A stretch of 64,000 nt of DNA from the NCBI RefSeq assembly GCF_022180385.2, contig NZ_BQME02000002.1:1426001-1490000 (forward strand). Direction: 5' to 3'. Below are positions 48,785-58,571 of this stretch, one piece after another. The stretch is from Paenibacillus sp. L3-i20. GTDB lineage: Bacteria; Bacillota; Bacilli; Paenibacillales; Paenibacillaceae. Position numbers and translations under genes: made by a program. Under the pieces are notes generated by a model. It did not search any database and had not been told where the DNA came from. It was given only the letters and a program-made list of their open reading frames with translations. Numbering within the stretch: the first letter of the stretch is position 1; every line of letters begins with the position of its first letter.

Positions 48785-50692
48785 TTAAATTGTGTCCCCC
48801 ATTTGTGGAATAAGCAGCAGAAATGTGAGTGGGGGTAAATGAATGGAAATACTTTGTTCGCGACCATGCCACATAATTTCTTCGCTAACGTAGCAGTCCC
48901 TGGCTTGTGTTACCCCTCCGCCAAATTGAACATCGTTGCTATGTATAAGTGAGCAATAATTGCCTGGCTCAGGAACACCAATACGGTAATCGTGATAGTC
49001 ATTTCTGGAGAAGTTTGCAACGATGATGGAAATGCTTGAAAAGCCACAACGAATAAAGGATATGACTGATTGCTCCCAATTATGAACATCTATCCAATTA
49101 AAAGTTTCTGGATCACTGTCCCTCTCCCAAAGAGAAGGCAATGAGCGATAGGTTTGATTGAGGGTTTTTACGAAATGTTGCATCTTGCGGTGAGAGTCAT
49201 ATTGCAAAACCATCCAATCAAGCATGTCACCATCTTTCCACTCATCGAATTGCCCCCATTCGCTCCCCATAAACAGAAGCTTTTTGCCTGGATGCGTCAT
49301 CCAATAACCGTACAATAGTTTGAGCTGTTCAAATTTCTCCTCATAGGAGCCTGGCATTTTGTTTAAAAGTGACTTCTTCCCATGTACAACTTCATCATGA
49401 GATAGTGGCAGAATATAGTTTTCTGAGAAAGCGTAGCACAAAGAGAATGTGATCAGATGATGATTATGAGGTCTTTCGCTAGGGTCCAGCTCCATGTAAC
49501 GAAGCATGTCATTCATCCAGCCCATATTCCATTTGAAATTAAATCCAAGGCCTCCCATGTAGGTCGGTGAAGTAACAGCTGGCCATGCGGAGGAATCCTC
49601 TGCCAGCATGAGTGTTTCGGGAAAATAGTGAAATACAGTCTCGTTGAGTTTCTTGAGGAAGCGTAGAGCGTCTAGGTTGTCTCTACCGCCAAATTCGTTG
49701 TAGGTGTACATGTGGTGTGGTTTATCCATATGCAAGTTGAGCATATTGGCGACGGCGTCTACTCGTAATCCGTCAATATGATAGATGTCCATCCAAAAAA
49801 TTGCGTTGGAAATGAGGAAGCTAACTACTTCTTTTCTAGAAAAATCGAAGGACAATGTCCCCCATTGCGGAAGTTCTGCACGATTATCATCCCAGCCCTC
49901 AAAAAGAGGTGTGCCGTCAAACAGTCGAAGTCCATGATTATCTTTGCAGAAATGACCGGGAACCCAGTCAAGTATAATACCAATATCATTTTGGTGGCAG
50001 CAGTCGATGAAATGCATCAGCCCGTTTGGTGTCCCATATCGGCTTGTGGCGCTATAGAAACCAGTGATCTGGTAACCCCATGATTGATCTAGAGGATGCT
50101 CCATAACAGGCATTAGCTCTATGTGTGTATAGCCCATATCCTTCACATAGGGAATGAGATCAGCAGCGAGCTCTTCGTAGGTATAAAACAACTCCTTGCC
50201 TTTGATCTTCCAAGATCCTGCATGAACCTCATAGATGAGAAGTGGATTCGTATACGGTTTATTTCGCTTTTTATGCTGCAACCAATCTTCATCGCCCCAA
50301 GTGAAGCTAGCTAATTTCGTAACGACAGACGCAGTCCCTGGCCTGAGCTCTGTGAGGAAAGCGAAGGGATCTGCTTTACGAATTGTTATACTATCACTTG
50401 TCGTTAACTCATACTTGTACAATTCACCTTCAAACAGTTCAGGAATAAAGAGTGTAAATATGCCAGTTGTTCCAATCCGAATCATACTGTGCAGATTTCC
50501 CTCCCAGTCATTGAACCCGCCAATTACGCGTACTTCAGATGCTTGAGGTGCCCATACAGTAAATCTCACACCTTCGATTCCATCCCAAACGATGGGATGG
50601 GCTCCCATAAATCGATAGCTATGATAAGAGGAACCTTGATTGAATAAGTACAGATCTTTCTCAGATAATCCATACAGCAACGTCTCAATCAA
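48785..50692 (-). CDS. glgB: 1,4-alpha-glucan branching enzyme
   Basis: About 635 residues. N-terminal CBM48 domain ([22 protein letters not shown]), GH13 barrel with [12 protein letters not shown] (nucleophile Asp) and [10 protein letters not shown] (general acid Glu), plus [12 protein letters not shown]. Introduces alpha-1,6 branches. TTG at 50692 is 11 bases after GGGAGG; a TATAAT-like sequence upstream suggests the ATG at 50737 is in the promoter. First gene of the operon. Confidence 0.95.
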   Translation of the reverse strand: MIETLLYGLSEKDLYLFNQGSSYHSYRFMGAHPIVWDGIEGVRFTVWAPQASEVRVIGGFNDWEGNLHSMIRIGTTGIFTLFIPELFEGELYKYELTTSDSITIRKADPFAFLTELRPGTASVVTKLASFTWGDEDWLQHKKRNKPYTNPLLIYEVHAGSWKIKGKELFYTYEELAADLIPYVKDMGYTHIELMPVMEHPLDQSWGYQITGFYSATSRYGTPNGLMHFIDCCHQNDIGIILDWVPGHFCKDNHGLRLFDGTPLFEGWDDNRAELPQWGTLSFDFSRKEVVSFLISNAIFWMDIYHIDGLRVDAVANMLNLHMDKPHHMYTYNEFGGRDNLDALRFLKKLNETVFHYFPETLMLAEDSSAWPAVTSPTYMGGLGFNFKWNMGWMNDMLRYMELDPSERPHNHHLITFSLCYAFSENYILPLSHDEVVHGKKSLLNKMPGSYEEKFEQLKLLYGYWMTHPGKKLLFMGSEWGQFDEWKDGDMLDWMVLQYDSHRKMQHFVKTLNQTYRSLPSLWERDSDPETFNWIDVHNWEQSVISFIRCGFSSISIIVANFSRNDYHDYRIGVPEPGNYCSLIHSNDVQFGGGVTQARDCYVSEEIMWHGREQSISIHLPPLTFLLLIPQMGDTI

Positions 50693-50842
50693 TCGCAGCT
50701 TCACCTCCCAAAAAAAGTAATTACGCTTATTATACATACTTCTGTGAAAAAAAACAGTCCATTTTCATAGAACATCACTTGTCACAGTAGGTCTGTGTCA
50801 TAATACCTCACGTTTCGACGTGATTTTCATCGCCCTATTTCA

Positions 50843-51067
50843 TTAAACTAAACTCATAACTCGTTGAATATAGTAGTGTTTAGAGCAATAGCCTTTTGTT
50901 TTGGCGTTTTCTTCACATTTCACCCATTTGCAATTGACAGTTTTCTTAACACGTAAAGGTCTAACCACAAATGGATCGCCGTGCCGCAGCTTTCTTTGAT
51001 GATGCATCGCACATAAACATTTGGCTTTGATAGGCTTTGAACAGCCTTCGATGCTGCAATAGTTCAC
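50843..51067 (-). CDS. Small protein with two Cys/His zinc motifs (74 aa)
   Basis: Two similar halves: CSIEGCSKPIKAKCLCAMHH and CKWVKCEENAKTKGYCSKHY, each Cx4C then C-x2-H, consistent with two small zinc knuckles. The linker is basic (RHGDPFVVRPLRVKK). GTG at 51067 was chosen because GGGAGGAA lies 7 bases upstream. No family named with confidence; similar Cx4C...GxCxxHY units occur in phage and regulatory zinc proteins. Confidence 0.65.
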   Translation of the reverse strand: MNYCSIEGCSKPIKAKCLCAMHHQRKLRHGDPFVVRPLRVKKTVNCKWVKCEENAKTKGYCSKHYYIQRVMSLV

Positions 51068-51367
51068 TTGATGTTCCTCCCTGTTCAAATACATATCCAA
51101 TAACAACATCCCTATGGAATGGCTCGCACTAATATTATCGGGAAATGGTCTAGTAATAAAGTTCTCTATGAGCCAATTAGGACGGGCAAAACGAGCTCAA
51201 CACTCGTAATGCTACGTATAAGCCCACTTCATGCTATGAAGTTTAAAATATTAAAGAAACGACAAAAGAAGTGAAAAAACCCCATTTATTGTTTCTTGTT
51301 TAGGATAGCCCCTTATTCTATACTTTAGTTCTATCAAACGAGTGTTTAAAGTAAGAGGTGCCCTAAT
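51068..51367. other. 300-base gap with no supported gene
   Basis: Between the Cys/His protein and the regulator. A 51-codon plus-strand frame (51119-51274) lacks a ribosome binding site. AGAGGTG for the regulator is at its end. I see no hairpin terminator or repeat. Confidence 0.5.
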
Positions 51368-52261
51368 TTGTCGATCCATAAACAATTATTTCAATTACTT
51401 GATCAGCCTATGTTAATTTTGTCCCAGCAAGATGGTATCGTGAAGATCGAGGATGCTAACGAGGCGTACTCTCTATTAGTTGGGGAAACGATTGATAACA
51501 TCAAATTAACAAAAAGCTCATTCATTACGGACAATTATTATATTGATTTGACTAGACGGCTAATTAAAAGTGAAGTTACTATAGCGACTAGATCAAGTGA
51601 AGCATTAACTGTTCGCATAGAACAAATACCTTTATCAAATGATCATAAAAGCAATAAGAAAAGAGCGTTTATAATCGTTCAGGATCTGACCGCAAATTTA
51701 TGGATAAATAAGCAGCTTGAAAAGGGCAAAGTGATATTAGGCGGCATCATCGATAAACATCTACATATTCGATTCCTGCGAGATATGATGACGTCCTTGT
51801 TGCTAGAACCGGATCATTCTCCTAATGACATATCACTGTTGCAGTTTCTTGCAGAACACGAACGACAACATGTGTTGTCGATTATGGAGGCGATTTCAAA
51901 TACTACACAAGAGCAGAACATCACTTTACACACGAGCAAGCTCAGTGGCGTACAGCTTGAGCTTGAGCTGACGATTACCCCCATATTGAACGGTTATAAT
52001 CAAAGTAATGAGTTTGCTTTTGTCATTTGGGATTTGCGTCCAATAGATGCAGAAACAGATTCAGCAATGAAACTTAAAATTTGGATGGCTAAAAGAGACA
52101 TATCTACTGGTCAACTATCAATAGCTACCGGAATTTCTCAACAAACGATATCAAAACTTCGCAATGGTAAAATTGAAAAGCCCCAAAGGCTAACAGCTGA
52201 GCTGATCGCCTCGGAGCTTCAAGTTGATGTCCATGACATATGGCCTGTTATACGCAAATAG
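51368..52261 (+). CDS. PAS-like/XRE helix-turn-helix regulator
   Basis: 297 residues. N-terminal PAS-like domain (about 1-110, QLFQLLDQPMLILSQQDG, IEDANEAYSLLVG, RAFIIVQDLT), a second sensory-looking stretch to about 230, and a C-terminal Cro/C1-type HTH (GQLSIATGISQQTISKLRNG). TTG start at 51368, 8 bases after AAGAGGTG. Convergent with helD, 17 bases apart. Target unknown; an autoregulatory or nearby-gene role is speculation. Confidence 0.75.
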   Translation: MSIHKQLFQLLDQPMLILSQQDGIVKIEDANEAYSLLVGETIDNIKLTKSSFITDNYYIDLTRRLIKSEVTIATRSSEALTVRIEQIPLSNDHKSNKKRAFIIVQDLTANLWINKQLEKGKVILGGIIDKHLHIRFLRDMMTSLLLEPDHSPNDISLLQFLAEHERQHVLSIMEAISNTTQEQNITLHTSKLSGVQLELELTITPILNGYNQSNEFAFVIWDLRPIDAETDSAMKLKIWMAKRDISTGQLSIATGISQQTISKLRNGKIEKPQRLTAELIASELQVDVHDIWPVIRK

Positions 52262-52278
52262 AAACTTTTGATATTTCT

Positions 52279-54621
52279 TTATTGTAAAAAGGGTGTCAAT
52301 TCACCCCGATAGAAAAGTTGCAGCTCATGCATGGCACGGGTACAAGCGGTGTAGAATAATTTTCTTTCGTTCTCTAGCGAATATACATCGCTTGATGCAT
52401 TACAAATGATGACAGCATCAAACTCCACGCCTTTCGCCAAATAAGACGGTATGACGACAATTCCTTTCTGGAATGTTACCGTTTCTTTTTCAATAAGTTT
52501 TAGTTGCGGACAACTATCCGACAACTGTTCACTTACTTCTTTGCTCTCTGCAGCAGTTTTACAAATAAGCGCAACAGAATCGTATCCAGACTCTATCCAT
52601 TCATTTAACTGCTTGCCAATTGTTGCGATCATTTCAGAGTCATTTTCAAACTTCACTATGACTGGCTCACTACCGTTGCGATTAAACGGCTGAATTTGAT
52701 CTCCGCCAGATATTATGCTACTCGTAAACTCCACGATTTGACGAGTAGAACGATAACTCCGATGCAAAATAATTTGTTCCGTTTCTGTTGTATCATATAG
52801 CGTGGATAATGTATGGAAAATGTTCCCTGAACCCGCATGTGCAAAGATAGATTGATTATAATCACCTAGTACTGTCATTTTGCAATTAGGAAATATTTTT
52901 CTCAAATAATGATATTGGAACGCTGAGTAGTCTTGCGCTTCATCGATAAATACATGCTTAACCGTTGTATTCGTTTGGAACCCCTCAAGTTTCTCCCTCA
53001 AATACAAATATGGAGTAGCATCCTCATAGGGCATTACGCCCCCTTCCAAACTCGACAATGTTTGGCTTCCGATCGCATCCCAGTTGCTAGGAACTTTAAT
53101 GGAATTCCTTGCTGCCTTCTGCAATAACGATTGAACTTCTTCACTTCCTTTAAACAGAGCTTTATAGATCGCTGGTACATTTAAGAACCTTCCTAACTTG
53201 ACTCTTTTTCTAAGTATCTTAAACTTCTCCTGCACAATCTTATTCGCAAGAAATACATGTTCTGACTGGAAATCTTCAAATGACGTCTCCGTAAACTTAT
53301 TATTTTGTCTAAGCTCTTGGTACGCCTCCGTATAGACATCCGCGTCAAGAAGTTCTATCTCCTCTTCCACCCACTGCTTCTTCACTTCAAGCTTTGCTAA
53401 TCGCGTTAGCTCCTTAAGCAACCAATTCGTTACTGTTTTTAGCCGATTAGGGATGGAAACACTTCGATCCAAGGAGTAAAAGTGCTCGGCAATCGCATCT
53501 TTTCTTATTAATGCACGACCTCTAAACATGATCGAAGAAAAAAGGAGGCCGGATTGACCAAGTGCCGCAGTGTAAACGTCCATAAGCTCCATATAAGCCA
53601 CTTCGGACTTGTATGAAATGCTATCTATTCTAGCTCTATAACCATCATCATTATAGGCTGTAAGAGTATATTCCATTTGTGTAAACGGATCTTCCAGCGC
53701 AAAGTCTTTACCTAATCGATGCTCCAAATACTGTTGGTACGTTGTTTGGCCCATATTTTGTTCGCCAAGTTCTGGAAGGACAGTTGAAATGTAACTATTG
53801 AACAATGGATTCGGCGAAAATAATACGATTTGATGTGCTTGAAGTGATCCCCGATGTCGGTATAACAAATACGCAACACGTTGTAGAGCTGCTGATGTTT
53901 TCCCACTGCCCGCCGCTCCCTGGACAATAAGCAACTTCGATTTTTCATTTCGGATAATCCGATTCTGCTCTTGCTGAATAGTAGCCACTATACTTTTCAT
54001 CTGTGCGTCAGATTGCCTGCCAAGCACCTGCTGCAACAGTTCATCACCAATTGTTACGCCTGTATCGAACATGCTTTTAATTTGGCCATCTCGAATAATA
54101 TATTGACGCTTTAATGTCATCTCACCACGAACATTCCCACCTGGTGTCTCATATTCAATTGGACCAGGACTAAAATCATAATAAAGGCTTGATACGGGAG
54201 CTCTCCAATCATAAATGAGATAATTTTCGCCAGTATCATCCAGCAAAGAACCAATTCCGAGATATACCGGTTCTATATCCCTATTCGAACTGCCATCTTC
54301 CTTAATATCGATTCTCCCGAAATAGGGCGATTGCTGTAATCTAAGCAACGTAGTAAGCTGTTGCTCCATGTGCCGGTAGCTTCTTTCCCTTTCGGACAAA
54401 ATCTCTGCTTGTTGCTTCATACTTGCGAATGTTTCCGCTGCTTCGGCAGCATCTTCCAAGTTAACCGTTACATCGTCCCAAAAATTTTTGCGGACATCGA
54501 CGATCTCACTTTTGGAGCCACTAATTTGATTTTGTAAATATAAAATTCGTTCTCTAATAACGTCACTTAACTGATCCACGCGCAGCTGCTCTTGCTGCCA
54601 TTCATTAGTTGTATTCGACAT
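52279..54621 (-). CDS. helD: HelD-like RNA polymerase recycling ATPase
   Basis: 780 residues, UvrD/Rep-type superfamily 1. N-terminal coiled-coil arm (about 1-100) as in HelD, Walker A IVQGAAGSGKTSAALQR near residue 237, Walker B HVFIDEAQDYS near 583, QIILHRSYRSTRQIV and the C-terminal VSKSEEQ-free helicase motif VIPSYLAKGVEFDAVII. HelD removes stalled RNA polymerase from DNA. ATG at 54621 behind AAGGAGG; a terminator hairpin overlaps its last codons. Confidence 0.92.
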   Translation of the reverse strand: MSNTTNEWQQEQLRVDQLSDVIRERILYLQNQISGSKSEIVDVRKNFWDDVTVNLEDAAEAAETFASMKQQAEILSERERSYRHMEQQLTTLLRLQQSPYFGRIDIKEDGSSNRDIEPVYLGIGSLLDDTGENYLIYDWRAPVSSLYYDFSPGPIEYETPGGNVRGEMTLKRQYIIRDGQIKSMFDTGVTIGDELLQQVLGRQSDAQMKSIVATIQQEQNRIIRNEKSKLLIVQGAAGSGKTSAALQRVAYLLYRHRGSLQAHQIVLFSPNPLFNSYISTVLPELGEQNMGQTTYQQYLEHRLGKDFALEDPFTQMEYTLTAYNDDGYRARIDSISYKSEVAYMELMDVYTAALGQSGLLFSSIMFRGRALIRKDAIAEHFYSLDRSVSIPNRLKTVTNWLLKELTRLAKLEVKKQWVEEEIELLDADVYTEAYQELRQNNKFTETSFEDFQSEHVFLANKIVQEKFKILRKRVKLGRFLNVPAIYKALFKGSEEVQSLLQKAARNSIKVPSNWDAIGSQTLSSLEGGVMPYEDATPYLYLREKLEGFQTNTTVKHVFIDEAQDYSAFQYHYLRKIFPNCKMTVLGDYNQSIFAHAGSGNIFHTLSTLYDTTETEQIILHRSYRSTRQIVEFTSSIISGGDQIQPFNRNGSEPVIVKFENDSEMIATIGKQLNEWIESGYDSVALICKTAAESKEVSEQLSDSCPQLKLIEKETVTFQKGIVVIPSYLAKGVEFDAVIICNASSDVYSLENERKLFYTACTRAMHELQLFYRGELTPFLQ
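52286..52307 (-). terminator. Terminator inside the helD 3' end
   Basis: GGGTG/CACCC stem with a 6-base loop followed on the minus strand by TTTTTA. These bases also encode the last helD residues (RGELTPFLQ). Confidence 0.65.
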
Positions 54622-56959
54622 AAGAACCTCCTTGTGGCATAAAACCGATATCATCGATCATTACTTTACCTAGATTATTTTTAAAACGAAACACAATCGA
54701 TTTCATTTCTTGATCAGAATTGTTATCAGCTGTATCGACAGCATTTGAATCCCCTTCTTTAATGAAACTTTCAACCGGAATTATATAAGTATGCATTGCT
54801 GCCTCAGCAGCGTGTTTATATTTATTATCTTTCACATAATGCTCCAAAAATCCCATCGAAAGAAATGATGCATACATGGGAGATTGTACCGGCATAAAAT
54901 CATTTAAGTTTAAGCTTGTTTCTTGTCCCGCATGATTAGTAATGACAATCTCTAATTCTGGCAAAGAGGGCAGCATCTGCAACTCTTTTGAAGGAGAATT
55001 TCCCACTTTTTCGGTATCTTTTGAATTTGTTTCTTCATTATAAGAAGCCAAAAGTTCCCACTCCATATTCGCGATAGAAAAAACTAAATTCCCTCCACTT
55101 AAATCACCAAGTCGATTATTTAATTCAGTAGTTAATTGGATCTCATATGTTGCCCCCGCTTTATCCCATTGCAGAACGACACCTTTAGTCCCTTTACTAT
55201 TTCCATCCCGATCTAAAGCAGATACGATTTCATTTTTGAAAAAGCCTATTCCACTTGTTGTCGTTAACTTAGAATTACTGGATTCGAACCGATTAATCTC
55301 TTTAAATTCAGCTCCCTCATATTTGCCAACATATTTCGTATCGGGAAGCCATCCAGCACCACTTCTATAGTCCTGAAATAGAGCTTTGTATTCTGACTTA
55401 TTATGGAGAGTAGCCTCTAAAAAAGCGGAAATATATACTTTCGCAATTTGACGCTGACTCTCAGGCTCAAGCATTCCTACATTATTTAGTAATATTCCAC
55501 CTGGCAACCGTTCGTCCATTCTACCCCAGTCTGCATTAAACTGACTATGATTAGCATTGCCTATATAAAGCGATGCTTTAAACTTTTCTGATTGCTCACT
55601 GAACGTCGTCCTATTATATTGCCGATCTCCATAAAAAACATTAACATCAGCATCTCTTGCACCTTGAATCGTTAAATAATTTATATTGCTTAAGTTCGCT
55701 GATTTGTCATCCACCACTTTATCTGTTGGGGCTATTGCAACTACCGACTCAATATTCACCTCATCTAAACTAGCAAATGACTTATCTTCGGCAAACCAAC
55801 GATTTTTGTCTGCTGCCATCGCAACAGCCTGCCCTCCTCTGGAATGACCAATTAAAGCAACTTTAGCCCAATCAACCCTTCCTTGAAGTGGATTATTCGC
55901 AATAAGACCGATATCCATGTTTTGAAAATGTTGTAAATGCTTCAGCATCAACCATGCTCTCATTTTCATATCATCATTCGGCAAACTTGACCAAACTGAA
56001 AAGTTGAAAAAATTAGCATCAACCGAAACAGCTATCATCCCTCGACTTGCAAGTAATTCCCCTAAATAACTATAGCCACCATCCGAGAAATATTCCATAA
56101 GATGATTGCCATGAACGATTAATACTAACGGGAATTCCCCTTCTCCAACTGGCATCCACACTCTGCCGTTGATGGGAATGGCCCGCTCATCGAATCCCCA
56201 AAATAGCTTTTTGAGCTTCGACCATTCTGTAATATATTTTGATGCATCTACTGATGTCGAAAGTACATCCGTCTCGTTACCGAATATAGAACGGTGCTTA
56301 TCATTTCCGCTACCATAATTGAATGATTGAACCTTATAATCACCCTTAACGGAAGGATCTGAAGTCATTTCCTTTACGATTGTGGACGGTATCTTCACCT
56401 CATCAACGGAACGTGATGGTAGAGGTTCTGGTGTTGGCCATTCCGAGAAAACACTAAGCACACCGATAAATGCCGCTGTCATCCCAACAATCATTATTTT
56501 AGGGATCTGTCTCATCCTACTACTGATTAGTCCGGAAATCATAAAACCAAATAAAATTGCGCAGGTTGAATACAGCAAGCTGAGACATAATGACATTTCC
56601 ACACCAAGTTCGGTTAAATACAAAATAATGTACATTTGAATAAAGATATAGGTCCATATCGCTAATAAACGACGTGGTAACGGCAAATAGAACATAGAAA
56701 AGAGATAAGCAAGACAATACGTTACAATTATCATTAAAGCTACATTCACTGATGATAGAAGAAGCATATCCAAAAAAGTTCCTAAACCTGTCGGAATACC
56801 GAAAATTGCAATAGCCATAGCGAGCATGCTGAATAAAGAAGCAGCACCAGCTGCCATACGAGTTACTTTGCCCTCACGATCATGCCTTACACGATATCGT
56901 CTGTGAAACCATAACTTAATCTGCTTAAGTCTTGATGTTTGTATGGTTACTTGTTCCAT
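54605..56959 (-). CDS. Large membrane alpha/beta-hydrolase protein
   Basis: 784 residues. Residues 30-190 form about five membrane helices; then an extracytoplasmic or cytoplasmic hydrolase domain (about 250-560) with VIVHGNHL-like LVLIVHGNHLMEYFSDGG oxyanion region, nucleophile elbow IGHSRGGQAVAM and a later HSQFNADWG candidate His. The C-terminal 220 residues are beta-rich and unassigned. Resembles chlorophyllase/PET-hydrolase-like families in the core. Start overlaps the preceding ABC gene by 13 bases; 16-base overlap with helD at the other end, so the three may be one transcript. Confidence 0.75.
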   Translation of the reverse strand: MEQVTIQTSRLKQIKLWFHRRYRVRHDREGKVTRMAAGAASLFSMLAMAIAIFGIPTGLGTFLDMLLLSSVNVALMIIVTYCLAYLFSMFYLPLPRRLLAIWTYIFIQMYIILYLTELGVEMSLCLSLLYSTCAILFGFMISGLISSRMRQIPKIMIVGMTAAFIGVLSVFSEWPTPEPLPSRSVDEVKIPSTIVKEMTSDPSVKGDYKVQSFNYGSGNDKHRSIFGNETDVLSTSVDASKYITEWSKLKKLFWGFDERAIPINGRVWMPVGEGEFPLVLIVHGNHLMEYFSDGGYSYLGELLASRGMIAVSVDANFFNFSVWSSLPNDDMKMRAWLMLKHLQHFQNMDIGLIANNPLQGRVDWAKVALIGHSRGGQAVAMAADKNRWFAEDKSFASLDEVNIESVVAIAPTDKVVDDKSANLSNINYLTIQGARDADVNVFYGDRQYNRTTFSEQSEKFKASLYIGNANHSQFNADWGRMDERLPGGILLNNVGMLEPESQRQIAKVYISAFLEATLHNKSEYKALFQDYRSGAGWLPDTKYVGKYEGAEFKEINRFESSNSKLTTTSGIGFFKNEIVSALDRDGNSKGTKGVVLQWDKAGATYEIQLTTELNNRLGDLSGGNLVFSIANMEWELLASYNEETNSKDTEKVGNSPSKELQMLPSLPELEIVITNHAGQETSLNLNDFMPVQSPMYASFLSMGFLEHYVKDNKYKHAAEAAMHTYIIPVESFIKEGDSNAVDTADNNSDQEMKSIVFRFKNNLGKVMIDDIGFMPQGGSYVEYN

Positions 56960-57738
56960 TCATCACCTTTGACCGTCAGCCAATATCTCTCGTCCTTCAC
57001 TTCAATCTGTACCGGCACATCAAAAAAGCCGCTCATACGTTGCGATGTAAATAAATAATCTGTCCGATCTGCTCCATAGACCTCACCTTGCTTTAATAGC
57101 AACGCATTTTTGAAGCAGGGCAATATTTCTTCTATATGATGTGTCACATAAATGAGAGTAGGTGCACTTTCCTCGCTAGCAATAGATGATATCATTTGTA
57201 GTAATTGTTCTCTTGCGAATAAATCTAAACCAGTACATGGCTCATCCAAAATGAGTAGTTTTGGATCATTCATTAACGCTCTTGCGATTAGCACGCGTTG
57301 ACGCTCACCTTGTGAAAGGGTATCGTATGTACGATTTTTCAGGCTACTACATCCAAAAGTTTCCATAAGCGCTTCAGCCCTGCTCCAATCAGCAGCATCA
57401 TATGAATCATATATACCAATGGTGGCATGTTTGCCGCTTAATACAATGGGAAGTGCCCGTTCACTCCCATGCAGTCGTTGCTGCATCGACGTACTTACCC
57501 AGCCAATGCTTTTCCGTAAAATGCGTAAATCATATTCGCCAAATGTGTGTCCAAGCACATTGATATTACCCGTAGTCGGCCATATGTAGCCATTTATTAA
57601 ATTCAGCAGCGTCGTTTTTCCAGAACCGTTTAGTCCTAATAAGCACCAGTGCTCCTTATTATGAACTGACCAATTGATATTGTTTATAATCGTTTGATCT
57701 CCACGTTCCCACGATACATTCGACATTTCAATAATCAT
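56947..57738 (-). CDS. ABC transporter ATP-binding protein (YlmA-like)
   Basis: 263 residues. Walker A LLGLNGSGKTTLLNLI, signature LSQGERQRVLIARAL (SQGE instead of SGGQ), Walker B LLILDEPCTGLD, switch His in IYVTHH. Similar to the B. subtilis YlmA/ModF-type single-domain ATPases that have no dedicated permease gene beside them. The following membrane hydrolase overlaps its end. Confidence 0.88.
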   Translation of the reverse strand: MIIEMSNVSWERGDQTIINNINWSVHNKEHWCLLGLNGSGKTTLLNLINGYIWPTTGNINVLGHTFGEYDLRILRKSIGWVSTSMQQRLHGSERALPIVLSGKHATIGIYDSYDAADWSRAEALMETFGCSSLKNRTYDTLSQGERQRVLIARALMNDPKLLILDEPCTGLDLFAREQLLQMISSIASEESAPTLIYVTHHIEEILPCFKNALLLKQGEVYGADRTDYLFTSQRMSGFFDVPVQIEVKDERYWLTVKGDEWNK

Positions 57739-57831
57739 GTTTTCCCTCCGGCATCATTATGGAATCACTCTATTGATAGTTGACCTACTATTCTATCATA
57801 AATGGAATCCAAAGTAACTGAAAGCAAAAAC

Positions 57832-57851
57832 CCTCCCCTTGTCAGGGGAGG
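57832..57851 (-). terminator. Terminator of the DUF4190-like gene
   Basis: CCTCCCC/GGGGAGG stem with a 6-base loop followed on the minus strand by GTTTTTGC. Confidence 0.85.
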
Positions 57852-57867
57852 AGGCAAGTCCAACTTA

Positions 57868-58296
57868 TTACGTTAATGCATAATATAAGGGTACAAGAAT
57901 GATATTAAATGTAACTGCAATTATTCCGATCGTCATTGCCCAGCCACCAAGTGCTCGCGAACCTTGACGATAAGCGACATAACCAAGCACTGCAGCTGTC
58001 GCACCCATTAGTACCGGCCAGATAAACATTGAAGCAATGGCGAACAAAAGTGACACAAAGCCTAATGCCCCTCCACTGGTGTCTGCTTCAACTTCTTCTG
58101 TAATTGCTTCAGTACGATTTACATCTCGGTTTGTTAGAGTGACTGGTAAGCCGTGAGCAAACTCTGCACCCATTTCTTCATTAACATTGGGTAACTGACT
58201 CGGTAAGCCACTATTTGTTGGCCTAAAGCTTTTTTCATATTCGCTTTTATGAGCACTGCTTACATGTTCATCGTTATGATCATCAATTTGTTTCAT
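57868..58296 (-). CDS. DUF4190-like small membrane protein
   Basis: 142 residues: a hydrophilic, acidic N-terminal 75 residues, then two membrane helices (GFVSLLFAIASMFIWPVLMG and MTIGIIAVTFNIILVPLYYA) with a conserved LGYVAYRQGSRALGG loop between them, as in DUF4190 proteins. ATG behind AAGGAGTG. Follows the DUF1540 gene. Confidence 0.75.
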   Translation of the reverse strand: MKQIDDHNDEHVSSAHKSEYEKSFRPTNSGLPSQLPNVNEEMGAEFAHGLPVTLTNRDVNRTEAITEEVEADTSGGALGFVSLLFAIASMFIWPVLMGATAAVLGYVAYRQGSRALGGWAMTIGIIAVTFNIILVPLYYALT

Positions 58297-58303
58297 TCGT
58301 TAT

Positions 58304-58516
58304 TCACTCCTTCGGTTTAAAGGTGTGGCAACAAGTAGCAGCAGATTGCTCCGCTTGATCTTGGTGAAACAAACCAAGATCATCACCCGCAAATTCTTCA
58401 TGGAAAGAATGAGATGAATGCTGATCGATATCGATTTTTATTTCTTTTGCTCCGCAGTTATTGCCTTCCTTCCAAAAATGACAATTAGCTACACTACAAG
58501 TTACGCCTTGTGGCAT
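58304..58516 (-). CDS. DUF1540 protein
   Basis: 70 residues. VTCSVANCHFWKEGNNCGAKEIKI is the DUF1540 motif (key residues three Cys spaced C-x4-C-x8-C); the C-terminus has ATCCHTFKPK with two more Cys. Probably metal binding; role unknown. The AGCGGAGGTGAT ribosome binding site lies in the arm of a hairpin. Confidence 0.88.
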   Translation of the reverse strand: MPQGVTCSVANCHFWKEGNNCGAKEIKIDIDQHSSHSFHEEFAGDDLGLFHQDQAEQSAATCCHTFKPKE

Positions 58517-58522
58517 AAAAAA

Positions 58523-58561
58523 ATCACCTCCGCTACTCAGTGTCCCTCGAGCGGAAGTGAT
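58523..58561 (-). terminator. Hairpin combining terminator shape and the DUF1540 ribosome binding site
   Basis: 12-bp stem (with one G-U pair) ATCACTTCCGCT/AGCGGAGGTGAT, directly followed by T7 and the DUF1540 ATG. The right arm is the ribosome binding site. It could terminate ypuI transcripts, hide the site, or both. Confidence 0.7.
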
Positions 58562-58571
58562 TCATTCTGCC

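Noticed and set aside
51119-51274. 51-codon plus-strand ORF upstream of the regulator (basic C-terminus)
   Set aside because: No ribosome binding site and no recognisable pattern; likely chance.
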